The notes below the pieces were generated by a model. That model worked only from the letters and a program-made list of their open reading frames with translations, did not search any database and was not told where the DNA came from. Below, piece by piece: positions 25,022 to 33,094 of a stretch of DNA of 64,000 bases. Each line of letters starts with the position of its first letter. Positions within the stretch are counted from its first letter, which is position 1. Source of the DNA: Roseisolibacter agri (GTDB lineage Bacteria; Gemmatimonadota; Gemmatimonadetes; Gemmatimonadales; Gemmatimonadaceae); the NCBI RefSeq assembly GCF_030159095.1, contig NZ_BRXS01000001.1, positions 806,001-870,000 on the forward strand. Direction: 5' to 3'. Made by a program: the position numbers and the translations under genes.

Positions 25022-26293
25022 TCAGCGCACGCGCGACGCGGTCCACTGCAGGCCCCACGTGTCGCACGTGCCGGAATGCGCGCCGATGCGCACCTTGCCG
25101 CGCGCCGCCGTCGCGCCGACGAACTGGCCCTGCAGGTGCCAGTGCACGCCCGCCTTCTCGTCCGCGTACTTGCCGTTCACCGCGCCGCGGTCGATCACCA
25201 GCCGCGCGCCGCGCGTGATCCAGTCGGCGCGCTGGGTGCGGCCATACGTGCCGCCCATCCCGGCGCCCGTCTCGCTGCACTTGATGTCGCCCTCGAACTC
25301 GATCTCGGTGATCGTGCGGCCGTCCGGCGCGACGGTGAAGCGCACCAGCGCGTTGCCGTTGGAGACGCGGCCCTCCCACACGCCGCCGCGCGGCGTGATT
25401 CCGGTGGGCTTGAACTCCTCGGGCGGGAGCTGCGTGTTGGGCCCGTCGGCAGCCGGAGCCGGGGCAGGCGCGGGCTCCTTGCGCACCGGCTGCGCGGGCG
25501 CCGCGGGAGTGTTCGCGGGAGCGTTGCCTGGCGTGTTCGCGGGCGCCGCGCCCGGCGGCTGGCGGCGACGCGGCTGGTCCACCGCGAGGCCCATGGCCCG
25601 CTGCAGCTCCTGCACGACGTCGGCGTGGCTCTGGGAGCGTGCCTGATCGAGCGCGGTGCGGCCGCGCTCATCCGCGACCTTCGGGTCCGAGCCCCGCGCG
25701 AGCAGCTCGCGCACGATGTCGATGCGGCCCCAGTATGCGGCCGAGGCGAGCGCGGTGCTCCCGTCGCCGGTGGGGAAGTTCGGATCCGCGCCCTGGTCGA
25801 GCAGGCGGCGCACCTGCGCGAGGTCGCCAAGCAGCCCGGCGGCGCTCTTCAGGTCGACCGCCATCTCGAAGTTCGTGCGGCCGTTCTTCGGCACGCGGAT
25901 CTCGGGCAGCGGCTGCCCGCGCTCGGCCGCCTCCAGCAGGCGCGCGACGTCGAGGTGGCCCGCCTTCGTCGCGATGTCGCGCGCCGTCTCGCCCTTGGCG
26001 TTCTCCAGCAGCGCGTCGGCGCCGCGCGTCAGCAGGAGGCGCGCGATGCCGACGCGTCCCCAGCTCGCCGCCGACATCAGCGCGGTGACGTTGCCGTCGC
26101 GCGGCGTGTCGGGGCGTGCGCCGCCGTCGAGCAGGCGCGCGACGGCGGCGGAATCGTTGGTCATCGAGGCCGTCGCCATCTCGACGGCCTGCTGGAAGGC
26201 GCTCTTGGGCTGCGCGTGCAGCGGGGCGGCGACGATCGCCGTCAGCGCGAGCGCGACGGCGGCGGAACGGCGGCTGGGACGTGCGTGCGGCAT
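25022..26293 (-). CDS. Secreted ankyrin-repeat protein
   Basis: 423 residues from ATG 26293 (another in-frame ATG lies at 26317). Signal peptide ends at AAPLHAQ. Two blocks of ankyrin repeats are visible (residues about 38-125 and 150-230), for example VTALMSAASWGRVGIARLLL and STALASAAYWGRIDIVRELL, followed by a Pro/Ala-rich linker (PAPAPAA) and a C-terminal beta-rich domain of about 120 residues with EFEGDIKCSETGAG and SGTCDTWGLQW, whose two cysteines may pair. The periplasmic partner is unknown. It stands alone between a terminator and the trpF gene. Confidence 0.82.
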   Translation of the reverse strand: MPHARPSRRSAAVALALTAIVAAPLHAQPKSAFQQAVEMATASMTNDSAAVARLLDGGARPDTPRDGNVTALMSAASWGRVGIARLLLTRGADALLENAKGETARDIATKAGHLDVARLLEAAERGQPLPEIRVPKNGRTNFEMAVDLKSAAGLLGDLAQVRRLLDQGADPNFPTGDGSTALASAAYWGRIDIVRELLARGSDPKVADERGRTALDQARSQSHADVVQELQRAMGLAVDQPRRRQPPGAAPANTPGNAPANTPAAPAQPVRKEPAPAPAPAADGPNTQLPPEEFKPTGITPRGGVWEGRVSNGNALVRFTVAPDGRTITEIEFEGDIKCSETGAGMGGTYGRTQRADWITRGARLVIDRGAVNGKYADEKAGVHWHLQGQFVGATAARGKVRIGAHSGTCDTWGLQWTASRVR

Positions 26294-26392
26294 CGTGATG
26301 CGAGAGGGAGAGACCATCGCCGCGCGGGGGCGGCGGCTCGCATCGAGGACGCCGCACCGCGGCGCTGCGTCACTCGCGGTGTCGCAGCGCGC

Positions 26393-27052
26393 TCACGATG
26401 CGGCGAGCGCGCGCGCGAACGCGTCGAGCTTCGCGGCGTCCAGATGCCCGCCGGTGCGCACGCCGCTGCACACGTCCACGCCGAACGGCGCCACCGCGGC
26501 CACCGCCTCGCCGACGTTCTCCGCGCGCAGGCCGCCCGCGAGGAACACCGGGACGCCCGCGCCGTCACGGATCGCGCGGCTCAACGCCCAGTCGTGCACG
26601 CGGCCCGTGCCGCCGAGCTCCTTGACCGCGAGGCGCGGATTGCCGGAGTCGAGCAGCAGCGCATCGACGAGCGGCGCCACCTCGAGCGCCTCGCGCACCG
26701 ACGCGTCGTCGAGCACGTGGATCACCTGCACCAGCCGCACGGCGGGCAACTCGGCGCGCAGCGTCACGAGCGCGTCGGGCGAGACCGCGTCCACGAGCTG
26801 CAGCGTGTTGACCGCGCAGCGGCGCGCCTGCGCGATGATCGTCGCGGCGTCGGTGCCGGACGTCAGCAGGAAGGTCGCGACCGGCGGCGGCACGCGTGGC
26901 GCCAGCTCCGCGATCAGCGCCTCGTCGATCACGCCGGGACCGCTCGGCATCGCGGACACGAGGCCGACCGCGTCGGCCCCGTGCGCCACCGCGAGCGCGA
27001 CCTCGCCGTGCGACGCGATGCAGCAGACCTTGAGCCGGACGCGCGCGCTCAC
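26393..27052 (-). CDS. trpF: Phosphoribosylanthranilate isomerase-like protein (orphan TrpF)
   Basis: 219 residues, TIM-barrel. The family signature is readable: N-terminal KVCCIAS with catalytic C10 (the usual KICGI has Gly where this has a second Cys), LLLDS with D135 as general acid, GGTGRVHDW, LAGGLRAENV and CSGVRTGGHLDAAKL. TrpF performs an Amadori rearrangement in tryptophan synthesis. No other trp gene is nearby; instead its GTG start overlaps the stop of a DinB-like gene (GTGA). It is either the sole housekeeping TrpF or a paralogue with a shifted substrate. Confidence 0.75.
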   Translation of the reverse strand: MSARVRLKVCCIASHGEVALAVAHGADAVGLVSAMPSGPGVIDEALIAELAPRVPPPVATFLLTSGTDAATIIAQARRCAVNTLQLVDAVSPDALVTLRAELPAVRLVQVIHVLDDASVREALEVAPLVDALLLDSGNPRLAVKELGGTGRVHDWALSRAIRDGAGVPVFLAGGLRAENVGEAVAAVAPFGVDVCSGVRTGGHLDAAKLDAFARALAAS

Positions 27053-27534
27053 GACAACGCCCGGCGCAGCAGCGTGATCTGCCCGCCGTGATACGCGTTG
27101 TGCTCCGCGAGTCCCACGAGCATCCCCGCGAACGTCGCCTGCCCGCCGACCGCCGCGTCGTCGCTCGTGCCGACGCGCTCGTCCAGCCGGGCGGGCGGGA
27201 ACGCCTCGACGGCGGCGAGCAGCGCGCCGCGTGCGGCGGTCAGCTCGTCGCGCAGCGCGCGCCAGCGCGCCTCGACGTCGCCGGCATCGTCGACGCGCTC
27301 CGGCCAGTCGCCCTCGCGCGGCATGGCCGCGGGCTGGCCCTCCAGGCGACGCGTGACCTCGCGCGTCCACGCCGTGAGATGGTGCGTCAGCTCCCAGATC
27401 GAGTGCGCGCCGGCGACCGGGTGCGCGAGCGCGGTGCGCGCATCCACGCCGTCCAGCACGTCGGCGAGCGAGGGGCCGTGCCACGAGTGGCCGTCGAAGG
27501 AGCGGCGCAGCACGCTCCGCAGCAGGGGAATCAT
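27049..27534 (-). CDS. DinB / YfiT family putative metal-binding protein
   Basis: 161 residues, four-helix bundle of the DinB superfamily. A metal site is likely formed by His in SIWELTHHLTAW and the pair in LAEHNAYHGGQITLLRRAL, the typical three-His arrangement of thiol-dependent enzymes such as bacillithiol transferases. Substrate is unknown. Stop overlaps the trpF start by 4 bp; the upstream gene on the same strand is a small membrane protein, 28 bp away. Confidence 0.85.
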   Translation of the reverse strand: MIPLLRSVLRRSFDGHSWHGPSLADVLDGVDARTALAHPVAGAHSIWELTHHLTAWTREVTRRLEGQPAAMPREGDWPERVDDAGDVEARWRALRDELTAARGALLAAVEAFPPARLDERVGTSDDAAVGGQATFAGMLVGLAEHNAYHGGQITLLRRALS

Positions 27535-27562
27535 CGACGCGATCTCCCGAAAGTGAGCGACG

Positions 27563-27826
27563 TCAGCGACCGACGCGGCGTGCGTGCCGCGCGCGGATGC
27601 GTGCCTTGCGCACGCGCGACAGGCCGACCAGCACCACCGGCAGCGTCGCCACCATCCACACGGCGGTGAAGATGCGGCGGAAGTTCGCCGGGCGGTGCTC
27701 GACGTCGAGCGCGTAGTAGAGCGCGATCGCGATCGCATGCACCGCGACGACGCCGAGCACCATGTGCAGCAGGTGGCGGCGCAGCTCGGGCGCGGCGGTG
27801 ATCTTCGGCGGCGTGGGCGCGGACAC
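27563..27826 (-). CDS. Small two-helix membrane protein
   Basis: 87 residues from GTG 27826. Two hydrophobic segments are visible (HMVLGVVAVHAIAIALYYAL and FTAVWMVATLPVVLVGL), followed by a very basic tail (RVRKARIRARHARRVGR) that should face the cytoplasm. No family recognised. It begins 5 bp after the MaoC stop on the same strand and is probably in one transcript with MaoC, DinB and TrpF. Confidence 0.6.
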   Translation of the reverse strand: MSAPTPPKITAAPELRRHLLHMVLGVVAVHAIAIALYYALDVEHRPANFRRIFTAVWMVATLPVVLVGLSRVRKARIRARHARRVGR

Positions 27827-27831
27827 GACGG

Positions 27832-28296
27832 TCAGGCGTAGAGGCGCACGATCCAGTCGGCGACGACGGCGGGCTTGTCGCCACCCTCGCGCTCGATCGT
27901 CACGCGCCACGTGACCTGCATGCTGCCGTCCTTCGCCGCCTCGGCCGCTCCGACGGCGACGCGGGCGCGCACGCGCGCGCCGACCGGCACCGCGCTCGGA
28001 AAGCGCACCTTGTCGAAGCCATAGTTCACCGTCATCCGCACGCCGTCGATCACGACCGCCTGCTGCACCAGCGCGACGATCAGCGAGAGCGTCAGCAGCC
28101 CGTGCGCGATCGTCCCGCCGTACGGCGACTCCGCCGCGGCGCGCTCGGCGTCGAGGTGGATCCACTGGTGGTCGTCGGTCGCGTCGGCGAAGCGCCGCAC
28201 GCGCTCGGGGCCGACCTCCACCCAGTCGCCGACGGCGATCTCCTGGCCGAGGTGCTGGGCGAGCGCGGCGGTCGAGTCGAGGTGCGTGGTGGGCAT
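27832..28296 (-). CDS. MaoC family dehydratase ((R)-enoyl-CoA hydratase-like)
   Basis: 154 residues, hot-dog fold. The hydratase-2 motif is intact: FADATDDHQWIHLD with the catalytic Asp/His pair and YGGTIAHGLLTLSLI. Members hydrate 2-enoyl-CoA to (R)-3-hydroxyacyl-CoA, linking beta-oxidation to other pathways; the specific substrate is unknown. It is divergent from the type II secretion operon, 175 bp away. Confidence 0.88.
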   Translation of the reverse strand: MPTTHLDSTAALAQHLGQEIAVGDWVEVGPERVRRFADATDDHQWIHLDAERAAAESPYGGTIAHGLLTLSLIVALVQQAVVIDGVRMTVNYGFDKVRFPSAVPVGARVRARVAVGAAEAAKDGSMQVTWRVTIEREGGDKPAVVADWIVRLYA

Positions 28297-28413
28297 CCGT
28301 CTCTGAAGCGGTGGGCGAGGGAGGGCGGGGCGGAGCGTGCGCGGTAAGCTCACCGCGTGGGGCGCGCGCGTCCAGCCGTCGGCTGGTCCTACGGCGCTCG
28401 TGCGGGGCTCGCG

Positions 28414-28419
28414 TTGACA
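28414..28419 (+). promoter_or_regulatory. Possible -35 element of the type II secretion operon
   Basis: A consensus TTGACA occurs 52 bp before the first gene of the operon. At 17 bp spacing the -10 position reads CGAGCT, a poor match, so this is only a candidate. The same TTGACA with a GC-rich -10 region occurs at 38338 and 46476. Confidence 0.3.
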
Positions 28420-28471
28420 GCGGGCGACCACGCGCGCGAGCTTCCAACCTCCCCTCCACTCGCCGCGACCG

Positions 28472-28885
28472 ATGTCCCTCCCGACCGCCGCCCGTCGTGC
28501 GCGCCGTGGCGTCACGCTGCTGGAGCTGCTCGTCGTGCTGCTCCTGCTCGGGCTGGCCGTCGCGCTGACGCTGCCGCGCATCGCAATCCCGCGCGGCCCG
28601 GACGAGGACGATCCGCTGGCGCGCACCGTCGCGAGCGCGCGCGCGCAGGCGCTGCGACGCGCCGAGGCGCTGCGCCTGGAGGTGGACGCCGACGGGCGCT
28701 GGCGGCTGCTGGCGCGCGACTCGGTGCTGCAGGACGGCCGGCTGCCCGCCGCGACGCCGCTCCGTCTCGGCATCTCGCCGCTCGGCGTCTGCGTCCCGGA
28801 GCCAGCGGACGACGCGGCCGCGCCGGCGTGGGACGCGGCGGCGTGCGCGCCGCAGTCGCGCGCGGCCGCGCGAGGCGGCGCGTGA
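28472..28885 (+). CDS. gspH: Type II secretion minor pseudopilin GspH-like
   Basis: 137 residues. Type IV prepilin signal: basic leader MSLPTAARRARRG, cleavage after G13, then VTLLELLVVLLLLGL with Glu at +5. The rest is a short pseudopilin domain with a C-terminal Cys pair (GVCVPEP, AAACAPQ). It should sit in the tip of the T2SS pseudopilus. First gene of an eleven-gene operon running to 38317; called H by its position and size, as the small pseudopilins are hard to tell apart. Confidence 0.75.
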   Translation: MSLPTAARRARRGVTLLELLVVLLLLGLAVALTLPRIAIPRGPDEDDPLARTVASARAQALRRAEALRLEVDADGRWRLLARDSVLQDGRLPAATPLRLGISPLGVCVPEPADDAAAPAWDAAACAPQSRAAARGGA

Positions 28886-29196
28886 CGCTGCTCGAGGCGC
28901 TGGTGGCGCTGGTGATCCTGGGCCTCGCCGCGACCGGGTTCCTGGAGGGCTTCCGCGCCGGCGGGCGCACCGCGCGCGAGGCCGCCGACTGGTCGGCCGC
29001 CGTCGCCGCCGCGGAGGTGACGCTGGAGGGCGCGCTGCTGGACGCGCCGCCGCCCGACTCGCTCGCCCGCTGGCAGCCGCGCGTTGCGCGCGAGCCGTGG
29101 ACGGGTGCGACGCGCGGCCGCCTGGACGTCGTGTCCGCGACGGTGACGCTGCCCGACGGCGGCGAGCTCACGCTGCACCGCCTGGTGCGCCGCTGA
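28843..29196 (+). CDS. gspI: Type II secretion minor pseudopilin GspI-like
   Basis: 117 residues if it starts at GTG 28843, which overlaps gspH by 43 bp and gives a basic leader MRAAVARGRARRR before VTLLEALVALVILGL. The later GTG at 28882 would leave no leader. The residue before the cleavage site is Arg13 rather than Gly, which is unusual for prepilin peptidase. The body has the small-pseudopilin pattern with VVSATVTLPDGG near the end. Its TGA overlaps the gspJ ATG (TGATG). Confidence 0.75.
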   Translation: MRAAVARGRARRRVTLLEALVALVILGLAATGFLEGFRAGGRTAREAADWSAAVAAAEVTLEGALLDAPPPDSLARWQPRVAREPWTGATRGRLDVVSATVTLPDGGELTLHRLVRR

Positions 29197-29780
29197 TGAC
29201 CCGCAGGCGCACGCGCCGGGGCTTCACGCTGCTCGAGGTGCTCGTCGCGCTCGTGGTGACGGCGATGGTCGTCACGCTGTCATACGGCGCCGCGCAGGCG
29301 GGCTTCGACACGGAGGCGCGTCTGGCCGAGCGGCGTGCGGCCGCGGACGCGCTCACCGCATGGCGCGCGCTGCTGGGCGACGCGATCCGTCACGTGGAGC
29401 GTGGCGTGGCCGACGACGACGCGGTGTTCGTGCTCGCCGCCGACACGCTGCGCCTGCTGACGCGCGGCGTCGTGCCGCCGCACGGCACCGGCGAGCGCTG
29501 GCTGGTGACGCTCGCGCCCACCACGGAGGGCGTGCGCCTGACCGCGTCGCCGGCCGAGGGCGCCACGGGCGACGTCGTGTCGGTGCTGGTGCGCGAGGCG
29601 CGCGGCGTCAGCGTGCGCGTGCTGCCGTACGCGGGTGGCGCGTGGACGGACGCGTGGCCGCGCGCGTCGGCGGTCCCGGCAGCCGTGTCGGTGCAGCTGC
29701 GCGACGCCGCGGGCGGCGAGCTCGCGCCGGCGCTGCTGGCGCACACGCGTCCGGCTGGCGAGGCGGAGGAGTCGCCGTGA
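29196..29780 (+). CDS. gspJ: Type II secretion minor pseudopilin GspJ-like
   Basis: 194 residues. Canonical prepilin leader MTRRRTRRG, cut after G9, then FTLLEVLVALVVTAMVV with Glu +5. The soluble part is longer than in GspI, as expected for GspJ, and contains a coiled ADALTAWRALLGDAIRHVE stretch. It begins inside the gspI stop codon and its own stop overlaps the gspK GTG, so translation is coupled along the operon. Confidence 0.82.
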   Translation: MTRRRTRRGFTLLEVLVALVVTAMVVTLSYGAAQAGFDTEARLAERRAAADALTAWRALLGDAIRHVERGVADDDAVFVLAADTLRLLTRGVVPPHGTGERWLVTLAPTTEGVRLTASPAEGATGDVVSVLVREARGVSVRVLPYAGGAWTDAWPRASAVPAAVSVQLRDAAGGELAPALLAHTRPAGEAEESP

Positions 29781-30571
29781 CGCCAACCCGCACACGACGC
29801 GGCGTCGCGCTGATGCTCGTGCTCTGGCTGGTCGTGCTGCTGGCGACCGTCGGCGCGGCGGTCGCGCTGCACGCGCGCGGCGCGACGAACGTCGCCGTGA
29901 ACGTCCGCGCGCGCGCCGCGGCGCGCTATGCGGCGGAGAGCGGCGTCGAGGCGGCGGTGGCGGAGCTGGAGGCGCAGCTGGCGGCGCGCCCCGACACGCT
30001 GGCGCGTCGCACCTACCTCAACGCGATCGACCGCGCGCTCGCGACGACCGACGCGCAGCCGCTCGGCGACGCGCGCTTCCAGGTCGCGCTCGTGGACGCG
30101 AGCGCGCGCCTCGACCTGAACCTGGCCGGCGAGGACGCGCTGGCGGCGCTGTTCGCGCAGGTGGGCGCGCCGGACGGCGGGCGCGGGGCCGCGCGCGCGG
30201 TGCAGGCGTGGCTGGGGGCCGAGGGCGCCCGCGACGGCGTCGGGGCCACCGCAGGCGTCGCGGGCGTGGCGCGGCGGCGGCAGTTCCGGTCGCTCGATGA
30301 CCTCGCACGGGTCCCGGGCGTCTCTCCCGCGCTGGCCCGCGCGGCCGCGCCGCACCTGACGGTGGACGGCGACGGCCGCGTGAACGTGGCCGGTGCCTCG
30401 GCGGCAGTGCGCGCGGCCGCGCGCGGCGAGACCGTGCGCGAGCCGACGCGGCTGCTCGTCGTCAGCCGCGGGTGGCGGGACGGCTCGCCGCTGACGCACG
30501 AGATCCAGGCGGTGTACGCCGTGCGCGGCGACCGGCTGGCGTTCGTGCGGTGGCGCGAGCGCGACCTCTGA
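29777..30571 (+). CDS. gspK: Type II secretion minor pseudopilin GspK
   Basis: 264 residues. Leader MTPTRTRRG, cut after G9, followed by VALMLVLWLVVLLATVG; position +5 is Leu, not Glu, which is the hallmark of GspK, the pseudopilus cap. The large alpha-helical domain and a second helix-hairpin part (SLDDLARVPGVSPALARAA) agree with GspK. Starts at a GTG overlapping the gspJ stop; 32 bp separate it from gspL. Confidence 0.88.
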   Translation: MTPTRTRRGVALMLVLWLVVLLATVGAAVALHARGATNVAVNVRARAAARYAAESGVEAAVAELEAQLAARPDTLARRTYLNAIDRALATTDAQPLGDARFQVALVDASARLDLNLAGEDALAALFAQVGAPDGGRGAARAVQAWLGAEGARDGVGATAGVAGVARRRQFRSLDDLARVPGVSPALARAAAPHLTVDGDGRVNVAGASAAVRAAARGETVREPTRLLVVSRGWRDGSPLTHEIQAVYAVRGDRLAFVRWRERDL

Positions 30572-30603
30572 TCCGTTCGACCTCTCTCCCTTCGCCTTCC
30601 GGA

Positions 30604-31806
30604 ATGCCCGATCGCATCGGCCTCGAGCTGCTCGCCGACCGCGTGCGCGCCGTCGCCCTGGACCGCCGCGGCCGCGCCGCGCGCGCCACGGCGGACGTCG
30701 CGTGGGATCCCGCGCACCCCGACGCCGCGGTGGCCGAGCTGCGCGCGGCGCTGGGCAGCGCGCGGCGCATCGGCATCGCGGTGGGGCTCGCGTTCCTCGA
30801 CGTGCAGCGCGTGTCGCTGCCGCCGGTGAAGGGCGACGCGCGCCGCCGCATGATCGCGCTCGACCCGTCGCGCGTCTTCCCACTGCGCGAGCCGGTGGTG
30901 GTCGCGCTGGCGGACGACGCGGCGCCCGCGAAGCCGACCGGCACCGACGCGGAGCGCGGCGAGCCGGCGTTCGCGGTGCCGCGCGAGCTGGTGCGCCGGT
31001 GGACGGCCGCGTTCGAGACGTGGGGCCCGGTGGAGAGCGTGGAGCCGGCGCCGACGGCGCTCGCGCGCGCGCTGGCCGTCGGCAGCACGCCCACCGACGG
31101 CGAGCACCGGCTCCCCGCGGCCGCCGACGAGGAGGGCGTGGTCCAGGTGCGCGGCGGGCAGGTCGTGAGCGTGCGGCGCGCACCGCGCTGGGTCGCGGGT
31201 GACGAGAACCCCGCTCTCTCGGTCGCCGCCGATCCGTGGCGCGTCGCGCGCGGCGCCGCGCTGGGGGTCGACGGCGCACCGGTCGCGGTGCAGCTGCTGC
31301 CCGAGGACCTGGCGCACGGCGTGTCGCGCCGGCGCGCGGCGGCCGTGACGCGCGCGGCCGCGCTGTGCGGGCTGGCAGTGGGCCTCGCGCTCGCCGCCGC
31401 CGACCGCCAGCGGCAGCGCGAGGCCGATGCGTTGGCGCGCGCGCTGCGCGCCGAGCTGCAGCGCGCGGCGCCAGCCGAGTCGCTGCAGGCGCGGCTCACG
31501 GCGTTCGACGCCGGCACGAGCGCGGGCGCCGCGCTGCTCGCGAGCCGCGTCGATCCGCTGGCCGTCGTCGCCGCGCTCGGCGAGCGGCTGCCCGAGGGTG
31601 CGGCGATCACCGCGCTCCGCATGCAGGGCGACGCCTGGACGGTCGAGGGCACGGCGCGCGACGCGGCAGCGCTGGTCCCGCGGCTCGCGGGCGATCCGCG
31701 CCTGGCCGACGTAAGAGCGCTGGCGCCGAGCAGCCGCTACGTGGAGCGCGGGACGCCGGTCGAGACGTTCTCGATCGCGTTCCGCGCCGACGGGCGCACG
31801 CGATGA
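30604..31806 (+). CDS. gspL: Type II secretion inner-membrane platform protein GspL-like
   Basis: 400 residues. The N-terminal part (about 1-240) resembles the actin-like cytoplasmic domain of GspL/PilM (GLELLADRVRAVALDRRG). One membrane segment lies near 253-268 (AAALCGLAVGLALAAA), followed by a periplasmic coiled region and a PilN/GspL-like ferredoxin fold (AITALRMQGDAWTVEG). It would connect the GspE ATPase to the membrane platform. ATGA overlap with gspM. Confidence 0.8.
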   Translation: MPDRIGLELLADRVRAVALDRRGRAARATADVAWDPAHPDAAVAELRAALGSARRIGIAVGLAFLDVQRVSLPPVKGDARRRMIALDPSRVFPLREPVVVALADDAAPAKPTGTDAERGEPAFAVPRELVRRWTAAFETWGPVESVEPAPTALARALAVGSTPTDGEHRLPAAADEEGVVQVRGGQVVSVRRAPRWVAGDENPALSVAADPWRVARGAALGVDGAPVAVQLLPEDLAHGVSRRRAAAVTRAAALCGLAVGLALAAADRQRQREADALARALRAELQRAAPAESLQARLTAFDAGTSAGAALLASRVDPLAVVAALGERLPEGAAITALRMQGDAWTVEGTARDAAALVPRLAGDPRLADVRALAPSSRYVERGTPVETFSIAFRADGRTR

Positions 31807-32453
31807 GCGCGCCGCTCGAACCCGCGAGCGAGGCAACGCTCGCCTCGCGCACGCGCGATGCCCTCGGCAACGTCGGCATCGCCGGCGGCATCAGCCGGCG
31901 CGAGCGGCGCACGCTCACGATCGGCGTGATCGTCGTCGCGGCCGCGCTCTTCCTCACGTACGTCGCGCTGCCGTTCGCGCAGCGGTGGAGCGCGCGCGAG
32001 GCGGCGATCGACGCGCGCGCGGCGCAGCTGGCACGCGTGCGCGGGCTCGTCGCCGCCGAGTCGTCGCTCGCCGCCGCGGTGCGGCTGCGCGAGGCGCGGC
32101 CCGAGGCGGCGGCTGCGCGACCGATCACGGCGCGCACGTCCGCGCTGGCCGCCGCGGCGCTGCAGGCCGCGCTGCAGCAGGCCGCCGCGCAGAGCGGCGT
32201 GCAGGTGCAGCGCGTCGACGTGGCGGGCGACGCGGCGGCCGAGGAGGACGCGGCGACGGTGCCCGCGACGCTCTCGGCGATCGGCGACGTCTACGGCTTC
32301 ACCGCGCTGCTCGAGGCGCTGCAGCACGGCCCCACGCTGCTCGAGGTCACCTCGCTCGGCGTGCAGGCGACCGTGGGACCGCGTGGTGAGTCGCTGATGC
32401 AGATGACGGTGGGCGTGCGCGCGCCGTGGGCCGCGTCGGGGGGCGCACGATGA
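31803..32453 (+). CDS. gspM: Type II secretion platform protein GspM-like
   Basis: 216 residues. A single membrane helix near residues 38-58 (LTIGVIVVAAALFLTYVALP) is followed by an Ala-rich coiled coil and a small ferredoxin-like domain with SAIGDVYGFTALLEALQ. This matches GspM/PilO, the partner of GspL. It overlaps both neighbours by 4 bp (ATGA). Confidence 0.78.
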   Translation: MSAPLEPASEATLASRTRDALGNVGIAGGISRRERRTLTIGVIVVAAALFLTYVALPFAQRWSAREAAIDARAAQLARVRGLVAAESSLAAAVRLREARPEAAAARPITARTSALAAAALQAALQQAAAQSGVQVQRVDVAGDAAAEEDAATVPATLSAIGDVYGFTALLEALQHGPTLLEVTSLGVQATVGPRGESLMQMTVGVRAPWAASGGAR

Positions 32454-33094
32454 TGGCGCCGCGACGTCTGGCCGACGCGCTGTCGGTGGCCGCGCTGGCG
32501 ATCGGCGCGATCGGCGCCGCGCTCTGGCTCTGGCCCGCGCGCGTGGACGTGGCGCCGCTGCGGCCCGTGCTCGCGAGCGCGCCCGCAACCGGCGCCGGTG
32601 CCGAGCCGCCAGATCCCGCGCGTGCGCTGCGCGTGGCGGAGTCGAACCCGTTCGCGCCCACGCGCACCGCGCCGCGCGCGCGCTGGGTCCCGCCCGACGC
32701 CCTCGGCCCGATGGCCGACGTCACCATCTCGCAGGCGCCGCCGCCAGGGCTGCTGCCGGATCCGAGCGTGGACGTCCCGGGCACGCTGCCCGCGCTGGAG
32801 CCGCCCACGCCTGCGCCGGCCGCGGTGGGTGAGGAGGCGCCGCGCGACGCCGCGCGCGAGGCCACGGCGCGCGCGCGCGACCGGAAGGTGCCGGCGCTCT
32901 TCGGCACGGTCATCGGCGCGGACGGCGCGCGCGCGCTGCTGCGGCTGGACGCCCGCGTGCCCGGCGCGCAGCTGTACGCCGAGGGCGCGCAGGCCGGCGG
33001 CTGGCGCGTCCAGCGCGTCGAAGCGGATCGTGTGACGCTGGTTGGCCACGGGCGCACCGTGACGCTGCGCATGCCGCGACCGGGCGTGCCGTGA
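32450..33094 (+). CDS. gspC: Type II secretion protein GspC-like
   Basis: 214 residues. Short cytoplasmic start, one membrane helix (about 10-30), a Pro/Ala-rich periplasmic linker (PTPAPAAVGEEAP) and a C-terminal HR-like beta domain ALFGTVIGADGARALLRLD. GspC links the inner platform to the secretin GspD, and the gene order M-C-D fits that. No PDZ domain is present at the end, unlike gamma-proteobacterial GspC. Confidence 0.7.
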   Translation: MMAPRRLADALSVAALAIGAIGAALWLWPARVDVAPLRPVLASAPATGAGAEPPDPARALRVAESNPFAPTRTAPRARWVPPDALGPMADVTISQAPPPGLLPDPSVDVPGTLPALEPPTPAPAAVGEEAPRDAAREATARARDRKVPALFGTVIGADGARALLRLDARVPGAQLYAEGAQAGGWRVQRVEADRVTLVGHGRTVTLRMPRPGVP

